A stretch of 64,000 nt of DNA, taken from assembly GCF_000003855.2 (NCBI RefSeq), contig NW_003101680.1, positions 2,919,186 to 2,983,185 of the forward strand, given 5' to 3'. The first letter of the stretch is position 1, and each line of letters starts with the position of its first letter. A model generated the notes under the pieces. That model ran no database searches. It worked only from the letters and a program-made list of their open reading frames with translations, and was not told the origin of the DNA. The position numbers were made by a program, and so were the translations under genes. This stretch comes from Blastomyces gilchristii SLH14081. Taxonomy: Eukaryota; Ascomycota; Eurotiomycetes; Onygenales; Ajellomycetaceae. Shown here piece after piece: positions 47,981 through 58,640 of this stretch.

Positions 47981-48769
47981 AGCTTAAATATCTCTGAGAT
48001 AGTCACTTTTCAGTTCATTACAGATGTTAATAAGCTCACACTTAATTCTTCTTATACTTTAGATATTTATGAATTTCTTCTTCTACATATTGATATATAA
48101 TTCTTTATTAAGTCAGGCTTTTCACTTAATCTCAGATTCATTATAAATTCAATTAATTAATAAATCATCTAGATATGCTTGTAATTAGACTGACTGTGTA
48201 ACCGTGTCTGAGACTAGAACTAGATTTTTTAATAGTTTTATTATCAATTTGACTGATCTCATTACACAGTTTTAACATTAGATAGTAATCTTATACTGTT
48301 TCAGTGAGACTTACTATCTACTCTTATCACATTTTTCAAATAAGATTATGATTTTCACTTCTTAATTTAAATTATTTTTATTACTTTAAATGACTTTAAA
48401 TCTTATTTAAGTGTTATCAAAAAGTGTTACTTTTTAAAAAATTAAAAATAGTTTAAAAAAAACCTTAAAATGTCTAAAAATAGTAACTTTATACTAAGAA
48501 TGAGACTAAATGAAATTAAATGAGATCACTTTCTCATTTTTTTCAAGTCATGATTTCATTTTAAGATCTGATATATAGTCACTTTACATGTTTTTTTAAT
48601 AGCCAGTCCCAGCGGGATTCACACTAAGAAATGTATGAGACCAGACCAAATGAGACCAAACATGAAATTCATGATCCCGGCGGCCAGTCTACTTGTAATG
48701 ATGTGTGAAGATGTCAATTTAGCATGTTATTGCAGTTATTCATTGCTTGTAAAGAGCTTCATAATCTCT
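47981..48769 (-). pseudogene. Copia-C gag N-terminus and leader, with a MITE
   Basis: Minus-strand continuation of Copia-C gag right of Gypsy-D, interrupted by a MITE (48186-48691). It is not open. Confidence 0.5.
48186..48691 (-). mobile_element. 506-bp hAT-type MITE, copy 3
   Basis: Inverted relative to copies 1 and 2: starts tagactgactgtg and ends cggccagtcta. The 8-bp duplication is cttgtaat (48178-48185, 48692-48699). Exact length is 506 bp. More mutated than copy 2 in its middle, but its right end keeps cccggcggcc. Confidence 0.95.
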
Positions 48770-48867
48770 TAGAGAATAATGTTATTGTGTTATAATCTAA
48801 CTACACGAGTTACACTAAATGGATAGGTTGGGGTGGCACGTGACTAGGGTAGGTGTAGTAATCACCA
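48770..48867 (-). repeat. Copia-C 5' LTR (98 bp)
   Basis: Pair of 36597-36694. Unlike the left copy it keeps runs such as gttggggtggcacg. It lies just inside the boundary to unmutated gene-rich DNA. Confidence 0.8.
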
Positions 48868-48908
48868 ATACATCTATAATTGAAGAATAGTAATAATAAT
48901 AATAGGTT
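48868..48908 (+). mobile_element. LINE1 3' tail
   Basis: atacatctataattgaagaa followed by a (taa)n run, the same tail as LINE2 (35900-35935) and LINE3. It completes LINE1 after Copia-C and ends exactly where GC-normal chromosomal DNA starts (ggttgggaatg). Confidence 0.85.
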
Positions 48909-49112
48909 GGGAATGATGTCAAGGAGCGGGCGCGCTAGTCCGTACTAGGAAGCCTAGGGCTTCCTACACTCTCAAGCTCCTCATGCCAATTCTGGGGTGG
49001 AGGAGACGTAGATATATGAAACGTCTCTTTTTTTCTTACTCCTCCCGGTTAGAATTTCATAACAATTGGAGCTAGGAATATACCTCCCAGCCTTCCCTCC
49101 CTATCCCTCACG
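48909..49112. other. Isochore boundary and probable promoter/5' UTR of the LYR gene
   Basis: Composition changes abruptly: CpG-containing, CC/GG-rich DNA begins (gagcgggcgcgctag). A short palindromic stretch (gtactaggaagcctagggcttcctac) lies at 48932-48957. It must contain the LYR gene's promoter and 5' UTR, as only 204 bp separate the LINE tail from the ATG. Confidence 0.7.
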
Positions 49113-50401
49113 ATGACTCCTCCCCATCTCCGACACCAAGTCATCCGGATCTACAAAGGTACGCCAGCAGAGGAGAAAAGGAAACATAAATAAAAACAGA
49201 ACTTACACTTAAGACGACATACCATATTCGTCGCCTAATCCCGTTCCTCCAATGCCACCCCACCATTAGTCACTATCTAATCATTAGCTGACTGTTACCC
49301 GCTCCTCCGGCGCGATACAGAGCTCCTCTTCCTCGGCCGTGAATACCCTCTCGGCTACCAATTCTTCCGCGAACGCTTACACCGCGCTTTCGCGAGTCAG
49401 GCTCACATCACTGATGAGGGGAAAATCATAGACGGGATACGGAGGGCGGAGTTTGTCAAGAAAGGTGAGCACTTTGCTCTGTGTTCTCTATTGAGTTATT
49501 GGACCCTTGCGGCATACATTCCCCGGGAAGGAGTGTGACTAAGATCAGAACCCCGGGGTTTGAAAATGTTTACTCCTCTCCGCTGGGATATGCTGAGTCG
49601 TGGAATGCTTGGGGCTCGCTCATGCTTTTTAGGCGTGGGGGGGCCGGCCTCTGGGAAGGAGTTTGGAAGCTTGATGGCGAGGTTGTAGTCTGTACTTGCA
49701 ATTTCCTTCTCAAGGATGGCACGCTGACAGTGATGAGCCACGACCTCAACGGATTCCGGATGGTTTTATAGAGATTGAGGCATTGTAAGTTCTTTTCCTT
49801 GTGGCTTTCGTGTGTGTTCTTTCTGCTATTTTATTTTGAATTGTGAACCGGTGGTTGGCAATTGAAGAATGAGCACTCATTTAAATTAATTCCCCTGCGA
49901 CTACCCCATTTTATACACTGAGATGAATGCTTCATGTACAACGAATCATGACTATCAAAAACAAGAGGAGGCAGAAAGAAATGTACAGATATGACTACCC
50001 CAGAAGTCAAAATGAAAGAAAGGGGACAAAATATGTTCCAAGATGAAGTAGAGGTTGGAGAAAACGAAGAGAAAGTTGCCAAAAAGGGGTGGTGCAAAGA
50101 GAAGTCTCCCATGAATAGGCGCCGCTTGCTTCCATTGTTCATACACCATGTTAAAATGTCATTTCGTCGTGTCGACATCTGTCGATGTTATCTGTTGGTC
50201 TGGGTATATTGGTTTGCGATGGGGCTGTGAAAACAAAAGCCCAGGTTCTGCGAATAAAATTGAAAACTGGGAGGGCGCGCAGGGAGGAATGAGGAAGGAG
50301 AAGGAGGAGAGCTAACAAGGGCAAAATGCAGATATTATCTGAGACGATATCGCGCCCTCAAGAATCGATACGATACACCCAAAATACCTATCGAACAATG
50401 A
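49113..50401 (+). CDS. LYR-motif protein, ETFRF1/LYRM5-like
   Basis: Four exons: 49113-49158, 49321-49464, 49772-49784 and 50332-50401 (stop TGA), giving 90 residues. All introns have GT-AG ends; the last has a clear branch site (gctaac, 50311-50316). The protein has the Complex1_LYR layout: [20 protein letters not shown] near the start (the LYK.LLyLGReYP.Gy signature), [10 protein letters not shown], then EFVKKEIEAL, finishing with [13 protein letters not shown]. This matches the mitochondrial electron-transfer-flavoprotein regulatory LYR proteins, which bind acyl carrier protein and act on ETF in the matrix; the role here is inferred from family. Exon 3 is only 13 nt; without its donor GTAAGT, translation would stop at TAA and lose the conserved C-terminus. 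It lies about 200 bp from the transposon nest and converges with the next gene. Confidence 0.85.
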
Positions 50402-50560
50402 GCCGGTGGTGGGGAGATTGGGGGGAGAACGGGCAAAACGAAGATGCTGGCCAAGGGTTTCAGGACGACTCAAAGTGAGAAAAGGTCATCTGTCGTTTCT
50501 CGAGGATATATAGTATCTCGCCGTCTAGATACAATCAATTGGGAAATTTGAGAAGCGTAG
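50402..50560. other. Short 3' intergenic region between convergent genes
   Basis: About 160 bp between two stop codons facing each other. It must hold both 3' UTRs or overlapping ones. No further feature is visible. Confidence 0.6.
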
Positions 50561-51913
50561 TTATCGTTTTTGCCCCCACCATGCTCCGACTTCGAGACAT
50601 TCGCCACTGGCCACACCACCTTTCTGCAGTAGGTCCGTTGTCATTCCAGTCCACCATCGATCCCATTCGTCTCTGCCTTTGCCACTAGCTTCCATGAGCA
50701 TGGGCTCCATACTCTCGATCATCTGAACAATTGTATAAAGCGCGGTCTGGCGCAGTGCGAGCTGATCTGCCGACAGTGCCTTGGGCTGTTTCCAGCCATT
50801 GGATGCGCCATCCTGCGGCTCTCGCTCCCATCTAACTTCCCCCAAAGGAATTGCTATCCTACGACTGTCCACGCTGTTGAAGGATTCCGACTCGGAAGTG
50901 AAGGAAAGGCCAATCATGGCGCATGGCATGGGCGTTAATTTGCGGCGTTCAAAAGCCTTTTGGGCCCAGGAGTTGTAATCGCGTAAATATTTGTTCTGAG
51001 CATCTGCAAATGGGGTAGCCGGGAATATGGTGTATGTGCCGGTGGTCTCAGCCTGTTCCGCATTTTCCCCCGATAGCCCGGGCGCAAGTGGCGGGTTTGG
51101 CAAAAGCGTTCTAAATATAAGATCTGAATCCCACACTTCAAGAACTCCGCCAGACTTCAGAACCCGAAGTGGTTCACTTAACGGAAGCGTTTGCAACTCT
51201 GATCCTGACGGACAAATCCCAGCATCTTTTATGAACACAAAATCAAAGTAGCCATCGGGGAACGGTAATTTAGGCTTGTGTAGGTCGTGCCGTTTGAACT
51301 GCCAATTAATGCCTTGTTTCTGAAGGTCTGGCGCGAGGTTTACAATATCGAGACCAGTGAAGGAAATATTTTTGTGTCCTTTCCGAGCAAAGTAGTCATG
51401 GCAAGCGTTTGACCATAACGCGGAACCGCAAGCCAGCTCCAACACCCTTTTCGGGGGCTGATCGGTAAAATGGGGTGTGCAAAAGGGTGCGCCGAAAACA
51501 TGCATCAAAATCAGCGAGCGCAGTGACTGGCGATGTATCTCTGCGAGGTCGCAGGGAAGTGGGTACGGGTTATCCGGGTCACGTAGATACGTGCGGCCAT
51601 TGCGCTTGGCGAGCGGGTAGGTTGTGTAGTCAATGGAAGAGGAGGCGGAAGAGGAAGAAGTCGCGGGCATTGCGGATCCTTGAGAGACAGAATTGCTAGC
51701 GGACCGCTGGTAGGCATTGTGTTTGGGATCGTAAGCCAAAGGCGAGGTGGGAATGAAGAGGTAGGATAAGTTAGCAGACCCGGCCATGGTGCTGAAATTT
51801 TCCGGTCTCACGCGGTGTAATTTTTCATGTGTATGTGCCCCGTATTGAGACATATTACGGAGGGAAGCAACGGAGCAACGAAAGCAACGAAGCAGCAAGC
51901 AATGAAGCAGCAC
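50561..51913 (-). CDS. SAM-dependent methyltransferase (class I)
   Basis: A single intronless frame of 450 codons. The class I Rossmann fold is visible: motif I VLELACGSALWS (residues 157-168 from the longest start), motif II at GLDIVN (187-192), FDFVFIKD (223-230, the acidic end of strand 4) and LRVLKSGGVLEVWD (249-262). The C-terminal 190 residues are helix-rich and probably form the substrate side. This resembles fungal proteins annotated only as SAM-binding methyltransferases; the substrate is unknown. Start: three in-frame ATGs exist (51913, 51853, 51787). The one at 51787 has the best context (ACCATGG) and begins MAGSANLSYLF, so I favour it; the longest form would add a basic, leucine-rich N-terminus that could be a mitochondrial presequence. 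Residues 70-95 are a serine-rich spacer. Confidence 0.85.
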   Translation of the reverse strand: MLLHCLLLRCFRCSVASLRNMSQYGAHTHEKLHRVRPENFSTMAGSANLSYLFIPTSPLAYDPKHNAYQRSASNSVSQGSAMPATSSSSASSSIDYTTYPLAKRNGRTYLRDPDNPYPLPCDLAEIHRQSLRSLILMHVFGAPFCTPHFTDQPPKRVLELACGSALWSNACHDYFARKGHKNISFTGLDIVNLAPDLQKQGINWQFKRHDLHKPKLPFPDGYFDFVFIKDAGICPSGSELQTLPLSEPLRVLKSGGVLEVWDSDLIFRTLLPNPPLAPGLSGENAEQAETTGTYTIFPATPFADAQNKYLRDYNSWAQKAFERRKLTPMPCAMIGLSFTSESESFNSVDSRRIAIPLGEVRWEREPQDGASNGWKQPKALSADQLALRQTALYTIVQMIESMEPMLMEASGKGRDEWDRWWTGMTTDLLQKGGVASGECLEVGAWWGQKR

Positions 51914-51991
51914 ACTCGAAAAGCCTGACTCGGGTAATGGGGATACGGAGTGGAGTTATTTGCCTAATGACATTTAAGATTTCACCCCTGG

Positions 51992-52339
51992 CTATCTAGG
52001 CTGGTCGAATCGCTGCTGGGGCTTGAAGGCGGGTGGGAGAGGTTGTTCATTATGTGCTCTCAATTCCGCAGCGACGTTAGAGGGGTAGAGCGTGCGTACA
52101 AGAGAGGGAGGGAGGATGGAAATAACGACTTCCGCAGGAGAAGAAGAGGACGAAGAAGAGGTGGAGAGAGAGTTGGGAGTTCTTAAGGAGGGACAAGGTT
52201 TTCGTTTTAAACACGATGCTAATCGGACTATTTGAGCCTCAGAGTTGATCGAGATACCACAGTCGAAGCCACCACTGGCCCAATCGCGGGGACGGTTCCA
52301 GGGCTTCGGGGGATAAATAGTTGAATGAATGTTACCCAC
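51992..52339 (-). CDS. Uncertain small ORF, 115 codons
   Basis: An open frame upstream of the methyltransferase on the same strand. It encodes a short protein with a serine run (about residues 60-68), no signal peptide, membrane segment or recognised domain. Codon use is not obviously different from neighbours. It could be a real small gene, part of the methyltransferase 5' UTR, or chance. Low confidence. Confidence 0.25.
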   Translation of the reverse strand: MGNIHSTIYPPKPWNRPRDWASGGFDCGISINSEAQIVRLASCLKRKPCPSLRTPNSLSTSSSSSSSPAEVVISILPPSLVRTLYPSNVAAELRAHNEQPLPPAFKPQQRFDQPR

Positions 52340-53595
52340 CCTGGTAACATGGAGGTGAGATCGATAAGCACGCCAGCCATTACGTCCAATCCAATCAACT
52401 AACTAATGGGAGGCCAAGGCAAACCGTCGCAGCCACTGCTTGCTATTTCACCTTTCGAAAATTTCCCACGCCGGCTCTTGGTCTCTGTGCCTGGTTGGGT
52501 GTTACGCTCGTCACATATTATTCGCAATAATGAGAGAATACCCACGTTTTCATTAGAAATAACAATACGGAGTAAGAGAGAATTTAAGGGATTAAGACAT
52601 GCGCGCCATTCTCCCCTCCACCAGTCCGGCTACAACGTAGAAGAGACTATATTCGAATTCGAACTTGCACCCATTCACGAGGGACGGGACGCACTGTCAG
52701 AGGCGCCCAAACGCTCGCTACAGATCCCGAGTCCCGAATCCATCGAATCTCCAAAGAGCAGATCTGGAAACACCCCATACCGAATCATATCAGCGGTGTG
52801 ATCCATGGCGGCCTCGATAGGCGCGAGGCGACGACTCCAATGAGCCATGCATCATCAACTTTCCTTTTTCTGCCCGTGCCTCCTCTGGGTGCGCTTGTCC
52901 AACAGCTGCACCCTCTCACACGCCTTTCATTCGTTGATTTCTTTTGTATCCCTGGGCCGGGTCTCAAACCTCCAGATATTGCCTAGGATGCTTCAAGGAC
53001 GGTTTTCCCGCCCCACTTTACGGAGGACACCCTTAACCTAGGAAGGTGTTTGACCTTACGCTCACTCCTTCTCAGACCTGGACCCAAACGTATCAGATAT
53101 CGGGCTCATCCGTGGATAGTTATTATCTATATCAAAATTGTATATCGGTTACAAGATAACCGTGCCAAGCGCACTCACTCTCTCTAGTGGCTGATCGAGA
53201 AATCACTTCGATAGAAATGATGTTTTACCGTTCTTCTACAGACTGACTCGCTTAAGGCGAAATTCGACAGGCATCTTTACGTGTGTATCTGGAGAAATGC
53301 GCTTTTGTCCATCCACAGCCCCCACACTGGTGCTTGATACCCCCATACTATATTCTCTCCTAGTTGCGTACCGTATCATGCATACCCCCATGTCCCTTGC
53401 GGAGATCCCGCCCTGACAACTCAGTCAAGCAAATTTCGTTCCGCCAGCCTGATGCCACTTTTCAGACCCAGATTTCTGCACCCACTTTCAACGCACATTT
53501 CCACCTTATGTTCTGGGTCGGCTCTTGGGGATTTGTTAATTTAGAGCCCTATTTAAGATATCTTATAAGCTTTCCTCCCAGCTACTCTTCCACAC
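52340..53595. other. Intergenic region, no supported gene
   Basis: GC-normal DNA with overlapping short ORFs on both strands (for example 52406-52801 and 53364-53621 on +) that lack any recognisable motif. Probably promoter sequence for the methyltransferase and remnants upstream of the NACHT-WD40 relic. Confidence 0.5.
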
Positions 53596-56500
53596 ATGGA
53601 AGCCAGTCCGCCCGTTACTAGTCGAGGAAAACGGCTGAAGGCTAGAGCCAAAGAATGGATTCGTGGGAAAAAAAGCCAAAGAGAGGAAGAAGCGAGTCAA
53701 TAGTCACTTAGGCACTGGTGTCCACCCTGTGAGGAAATCTGCCGCTGAGGACGGAGGGAGGTGGTCATAGTAAACTCGTTGGACTCTTCGAGCGATGGCC
53801 ATTCTTCCTCTCCATCTCCCAAGGGCGATGATAGTAAGATTGCATCAACCGGATCTGTTCAGACACTCCCTGAACAATCGAACACGCTACTTGCTACCTT
53901 GAGTCACCAGGTGCCCTGGCCGGAAAATCTCTGGGATAAAGCTTATGCCAATCTTCTCGATCAGAAAAATGATTTGGTAGTTGATTACCATAATTACTTG
54001 TTAAAGAAGGAAGACCAATCACAAGGTATGTAACCATCAAATATCGAGGATTTCGTGCTGATATACTTGATAGTGGATGACCTTTGTGATGCGGCCGGGT
54101 AGGAACAGTTCTAGAAGCTACTTCGACACAAGCTCAATCGCATGAAAGAAACAAGATTGACCATTCCTGTGTACGCAAAAAAGATCAATGGTGAGATAGT
54201 TGTCGAAAGAGTTGTCGTGACGGATCAAGTTTGCAACATTATGCGCGGCCTTCAATCGGTCAGTAGTTTAGTCAATGTGGCAGTGAGTTCAATGCCTCCT
54301 GCTGCTTTTGCCTGGGCGGGCGTCTTCGTTATCCTTCCTGTGAGTGCTCGCCGTAGCAGCTTCCCGCCGTTCAGTGCTGACAAGGAGGGATTGAGGTCAT
54401 CATGAACGCAATCACGCAAGATGGTGAGGCTATGGATGGGTTAGAGTTTATTTCAGAGCTTCTTGTCCGCTGCAAGGTCCGAGAGGATGTCATACGTAGA
54501 AGGTTTCGCGAACCTGTGCAGGGCCTTCAATCTCAAAGGTATGGGCACCCTCTTCCTTTCTTGTCTGGAGTGTTCTAGGCAGCCTCTGGAAAATGAGATG
54601 TGCTGATATGGGTGTAGCGAATCGAAAAACCTTGGAGAACTTCATAGCGCTATAAAAGCTAGGACTGTCCAGTTGTATTCTGATATCTTGCAATATCAGA
54701 TCCAGCTAGCCATACATTATGACCGTGGGTGTTTTCTCCGTTCTTTAGGCGATATTGCTATTTCCAACGATTGGAAAAGCATGACTACAGATCTGGAAAA
54801 TGCGTCGGATAACATCCACCAAGATTTGAGCGAAGATATCGCAATTCTATCGCAAACGGATTTGACAAACTCGAAGAGTCGGCGGAACAGTCCTTGTCTT
54901 CGCTAAAGGAAATTGAACAGGATATCGAGGTAAGCGACTCCCTTAGTTATTTGACGGTCTAGATACTCGTTGCTCTTTTACACTTAGGGAATAAGTCAAG
55001 ACTCATTACTGAAAGAGTTGCCCCGAGCAATTTTCGCAGCCTTTGATTCTTCTAAGGCACAAGGAGAAACCACAAGCCTGCATCGAACATGCCTTCAAGG
55101 CACTCGGATTGATACCCCCAATTTAGTACAGCGGTGGAGCAACGCTCTACATGACTATAAGTGTATATTCTGGTTGAAAGGGATGCCCGGTACCGGGAAG
55201 TTGATGATTGCTCGCACAGTCGCCGGCAAATTGGCTTCAGAGGGCCGACTTGGCGGTAGCTTCTTTTTCTCAAAATGACGAGCTAATTTGACAAATGCGG
55301 CTCAGCTCTTCACCACGCTTTCATCCCAGCTGACGGAAGTATTACCCGGCCTCCGGCCGCATGTCTGTGCTGTAATCGTGAAGAGGAGAGATATTGCCGG
55401 GAAATCCCTATCTGAGCAATGCGAACATCTTATTTTCCAACCACTCGTGAGTCTTGACGACACTTAACGTGAGGGTCTGTATCCGCCTTTCGTGCTAGTG
55501 TTTGTCATTGATGCACTTGACGAGTGCGAAGACGATGACGACCTAAGGGAGGTACTTCCACTTTTTAGCCAGTTGAGGGATCTCAGGACCATAAAACTAC
55601 GGGTTTTTATGACCAGTAGACCAGAAAAGCTACTCAGGTCCAGATTCAGCCGGATGCCTGATGCGTATCATCGCGATGAAGATCTGCACAAATTCAAGCC
55701 CTCAGACATCCAAGAAGATAAGGATGATATCACCAAGCTTTTTGAGCACGAGCTTGCTCTTATGAGGGAGGAAATACTACTTCAAGACAACTGGCCGGGG
55801 AAGGAGCGTGTCAAGAAACTCGTCTTAAAACCGATGGACTATTCATCTACGCTGCCACAGCTTGCCGATTTCTCGCAGCGGCAGCTTCAGAAAGATTGGC
55901 AGACCTACGACTAGATACGATTCTTATCGATGATGTCGATAAAACCTCTCCGCAACGGAATATTGATAGTATATACACTCAGATCCTAAAATTTTCTGTC
56001 TCCAATAAAATTGAAAAAGAGAAAGCAGAAATATGCGGTCTGTTCCGACGAGTTCTCGGACCGGTCATATTGTTGTTTAGTCTTCTTTCTATTGATGCTC
56101 TAAGTGTACTTTTGTCGGTGCCGAAGGAGGAAATTAATGATGTGCTGAGAGATCTTCATTCGCTTTTGTTGGTCCCCAACTCTGAAGAGGAGCCTATTCA
56201 AACGCTGCATCTTTCATTTCCTGAATTCTTGTCTGACCCTGAAAGATGTCCGACGGAATTCTTGATTGATCGCAACATAACCCACGCCAAGCTCACAGAG
56301 AGGTGCTGCCTAGAGTTGATGTCGAATATCTTGACAAAAGATATTCGTGATTTAAAATTACCGGGAACTCTTGCAAGGGAGGTCGAACAATCGACAGTAG
56401 CAAAGCACATCCCCAACCACGTTCAATATGCGTGCTGTTATTGGATCAATCATTTACTGGCGACCGACGTTACTGCCTTCATGGACGAAACGATATACAC

Positions 56501-58640
56501 GTTTCTGAGGGCACGTCCTCCACTGGCTTGAGGCTCTTAGCCTTCTTGGCAAAATAGGCGAGGGTGTTAATATGATTGCAGAGTTTTCCAACAGACTGTC
56601 CTCGATTCAGGTGAGAAGCCATTGATTCGGCTTTTGAATGTCAATCTATGCTAAGTGTATAATATATTACTTTTCTTTGTAGCACAAGCCCGAACCCTTG
56701 TATAGATCGTTCACGATGCGAAACGGTTTACGCTTTACTTTATGCCTATGCTCGAGCAGGCGCCGCTCCAAGTGATATCTCTGGACTTCTCCTCAGCCCA
56801 AAAATAGCATCATTAGGGATATTCATATTAATTGTATCCCAGCCTGGATCAAGTCAAGGTGCGCCCCTGCGGCTGATTGGAGCGCTTTATTTTATTCCAT
56901 TGCGTCGTCATATGGCGAGGGGCAGCTAGCTGTGTTTTCTAGGGATGGCCGATATTTGGTTTCTACCGATATGGGCGGGAATTTAAATTTATACCACTTT
57001 AAAACGGGGGTTCTACGAGAAATCCTCGAAACCCCGTACGCATCCCTACAATGACTGGCATGTCTCAATCTTGCCGGATGGCCAATTCGTCTTTTGTTAT
57101 TCACGTCAACCCAGGTCTCAATCGGGATGATACTCAATCTGGAACATTGACACACGTGATAGATACCGTATCCATCTCGAAGAAGGTTTACGAGTTGTAG
57201 CATCGGAGTTTTCACTGAATAGCGAATTGCTTGCAACTGCTTTGGACGATAAGACTATTCGACTGTGGGATCCAAAGACCGGGGCTTTTCAGGCGACTTT
57301 GGCAGGATGTTTGGAGAATCCAAGACTAATATCTATTTCCCTAAACGGCAAACATCTAGCATCTTCAAGTAGGGACAAAATTCAGATTTGGGACCTTTGC
57401 ACTGGAAATCTTAGTCGGACTTTCAACGGCCACTCGGATCGTAATATTGTTATACAATTTTCTCCAGTTGACCAACTTCTTGCGTTAGGGTCGATAGATA
57501 CGACCATACTGCTCTGGGATCCAGAAACAGACAAATCGTTTGCACTTGAGGGCCACGAACAGGGGTTTCGGCGATAAACTTTGCTCCTAATGGGCAACTG
57601 CTCGCACCTGGTCTCGATAAAGGCTTGATTAGACTCTGGGACGTGTCAACAAGAATATGCCTTGCAAACCTTGGGTAGCACGATGAGGGCGATATTGTTG
57701 ACATACAGTTTTCGCCCGACGGCCAATTTTCCGCATCTGCTTCAGATGATGGGACAATTAAAGTTTGGGATTTGGCCAGCAAGGCACTACGCAATTCCTC
57801 CGGGCTCATGTAGAAAATTTATCTTGTCCGATTCTCACGAGATAGTAAGTACCTTGCTTCAGTATCAAGTCTTCACACTACATTATGGGACCTAGAAATA
57901 AAATTGGCGGGAAATAGCCAGGATGCCTCTCTACCAATGCCGGAGCTGAATTTCTCACCCGATGGCAAGTTTCTTGCACACACTTCGTCCACGATAAAAT
58001 ACGATCATCCATACGATGTGGTCTTTCTTCTGATATGGGAAACAAAGACAGGTGCATTGCATATGCGCGAAGCTTACAGGTTTTCTCGTCGTGACCTTAT
58101 TAGCATGTTATTTTCATCTGATAGCTGAACGTTGGCCATTCTTATTGGGAGATCGATCAAGCTCTGGGATGTGAACGCAAATTCCCGTGAGTGGTTTCGG
58201 TGATATTTTCGAGATTCCTTCATTTGTAATTTCTTCAACGGGCCGGTTCGTTGCTCTTTTGACAACAAATGACGACGCGTGTCCAAGTGGTCGTACCCTG
58301 TTTGTCAGTCTTTGGGAGCCTGGCAGGGAGTACACGAAGATTTCCTTGGGTGAGATTTTGGGCGAAAGGTACTGTATGTACTCTGGCGTTTTCCGCTGAT
58401 GAAAAAGTACTTGCGGCCATCGAACCAAAGGAAGCCCGGTTGTGGAATCCTGACTCTAATCAATTGATGAAGAAAATCCACAATCTCCCGCATGATCCAT
58501 ACTCCAAGTTGCGCATTGGTTGCGTAACCTACGATGAAGATGGAAAGGTCATTACTTGTGTATTTCCAGGAGATGGACGCCACTCCAAATCTGATATAAA
58601 TATCTCGTCCCTTTTTAGACTGGGTAACCTGGAAGGATAA
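53596..58640 (+). pseudogene. NACHT-WD40 NLR-like gene, decayed
   Basis: Domain order is that of fungal NWD/STAND receptors. N-terminal: ATG at 53596 with a basic KARAKEWIRGKK stretch, then LWDKAYANLLDQKNDLVVDY near 53930 and FAWAGVFVILPV near 54310. NACHT: IFWLKGMPGTGK (Walker A, about 55167-55202; the following S/T is leucine), FVIDALDECE (Walker B, 55501-55530) and VFMTSRPEKLL (sensor, 55600-55632). Winged-helix-like region 55896-56531. WD40 repeats from about 57150 (IRLWDPKTG, IQIWDLCTG, ILLWDPETD, IKVWDLAS and others) to 58640. Defects: stops at 55276 and 55465, and frame shifts near 54850, 55830, 56510, 56780 and 57570. Introns at about 54027, 54931-54988 and 56611-56681 still have good ends. 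Such proteins sense nonself or pathogens; this copy is inactive unless the sequence has errors. Confidence 0.85.

Larger units (their letters stand above)
36597..48867 (-). mobile_element. Copia-C: degenerate Ty1/Copia retrotransposon carrying nested insertions
   Basis: Two short LTRs (36597-36694 and 48770-48867, 98 bp each) enclose a minus-strand Copia element. The flanks share atacatct (36589-36596 and 48868-48875). Because Copia duplications are usually 5 bp, the exact LTR edge is uncertain by a few bases. From right to left: gag (48690-47981 and 42167-41400), pre-integrase (40678-40875), integrase, RT (about 37600-38500) and RNase H (about 36900-37500). Nested in it are SINE1, SINE2, Gypsy-D and a MITE. 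Confidence 0.82.

Noticed and set aside
49481..49771. 96-codon plus-strand ORF
   Set aside because: It lies in intron 2 of the LYR gene, between a good donor (aaag/gtgagc) and acceptor.
49831..50230. ORFs on both strands of 64-115 codons
   Set aside because: They fall in intron 3 of the LYR gene and lack any motif.
55447..55500. Intron removing the stop at 55465 in the NACHT gene
   Set aside because: A gtgagt donor and a ctag acceptor exist, but joining them puts the Walker B segment out of frame.
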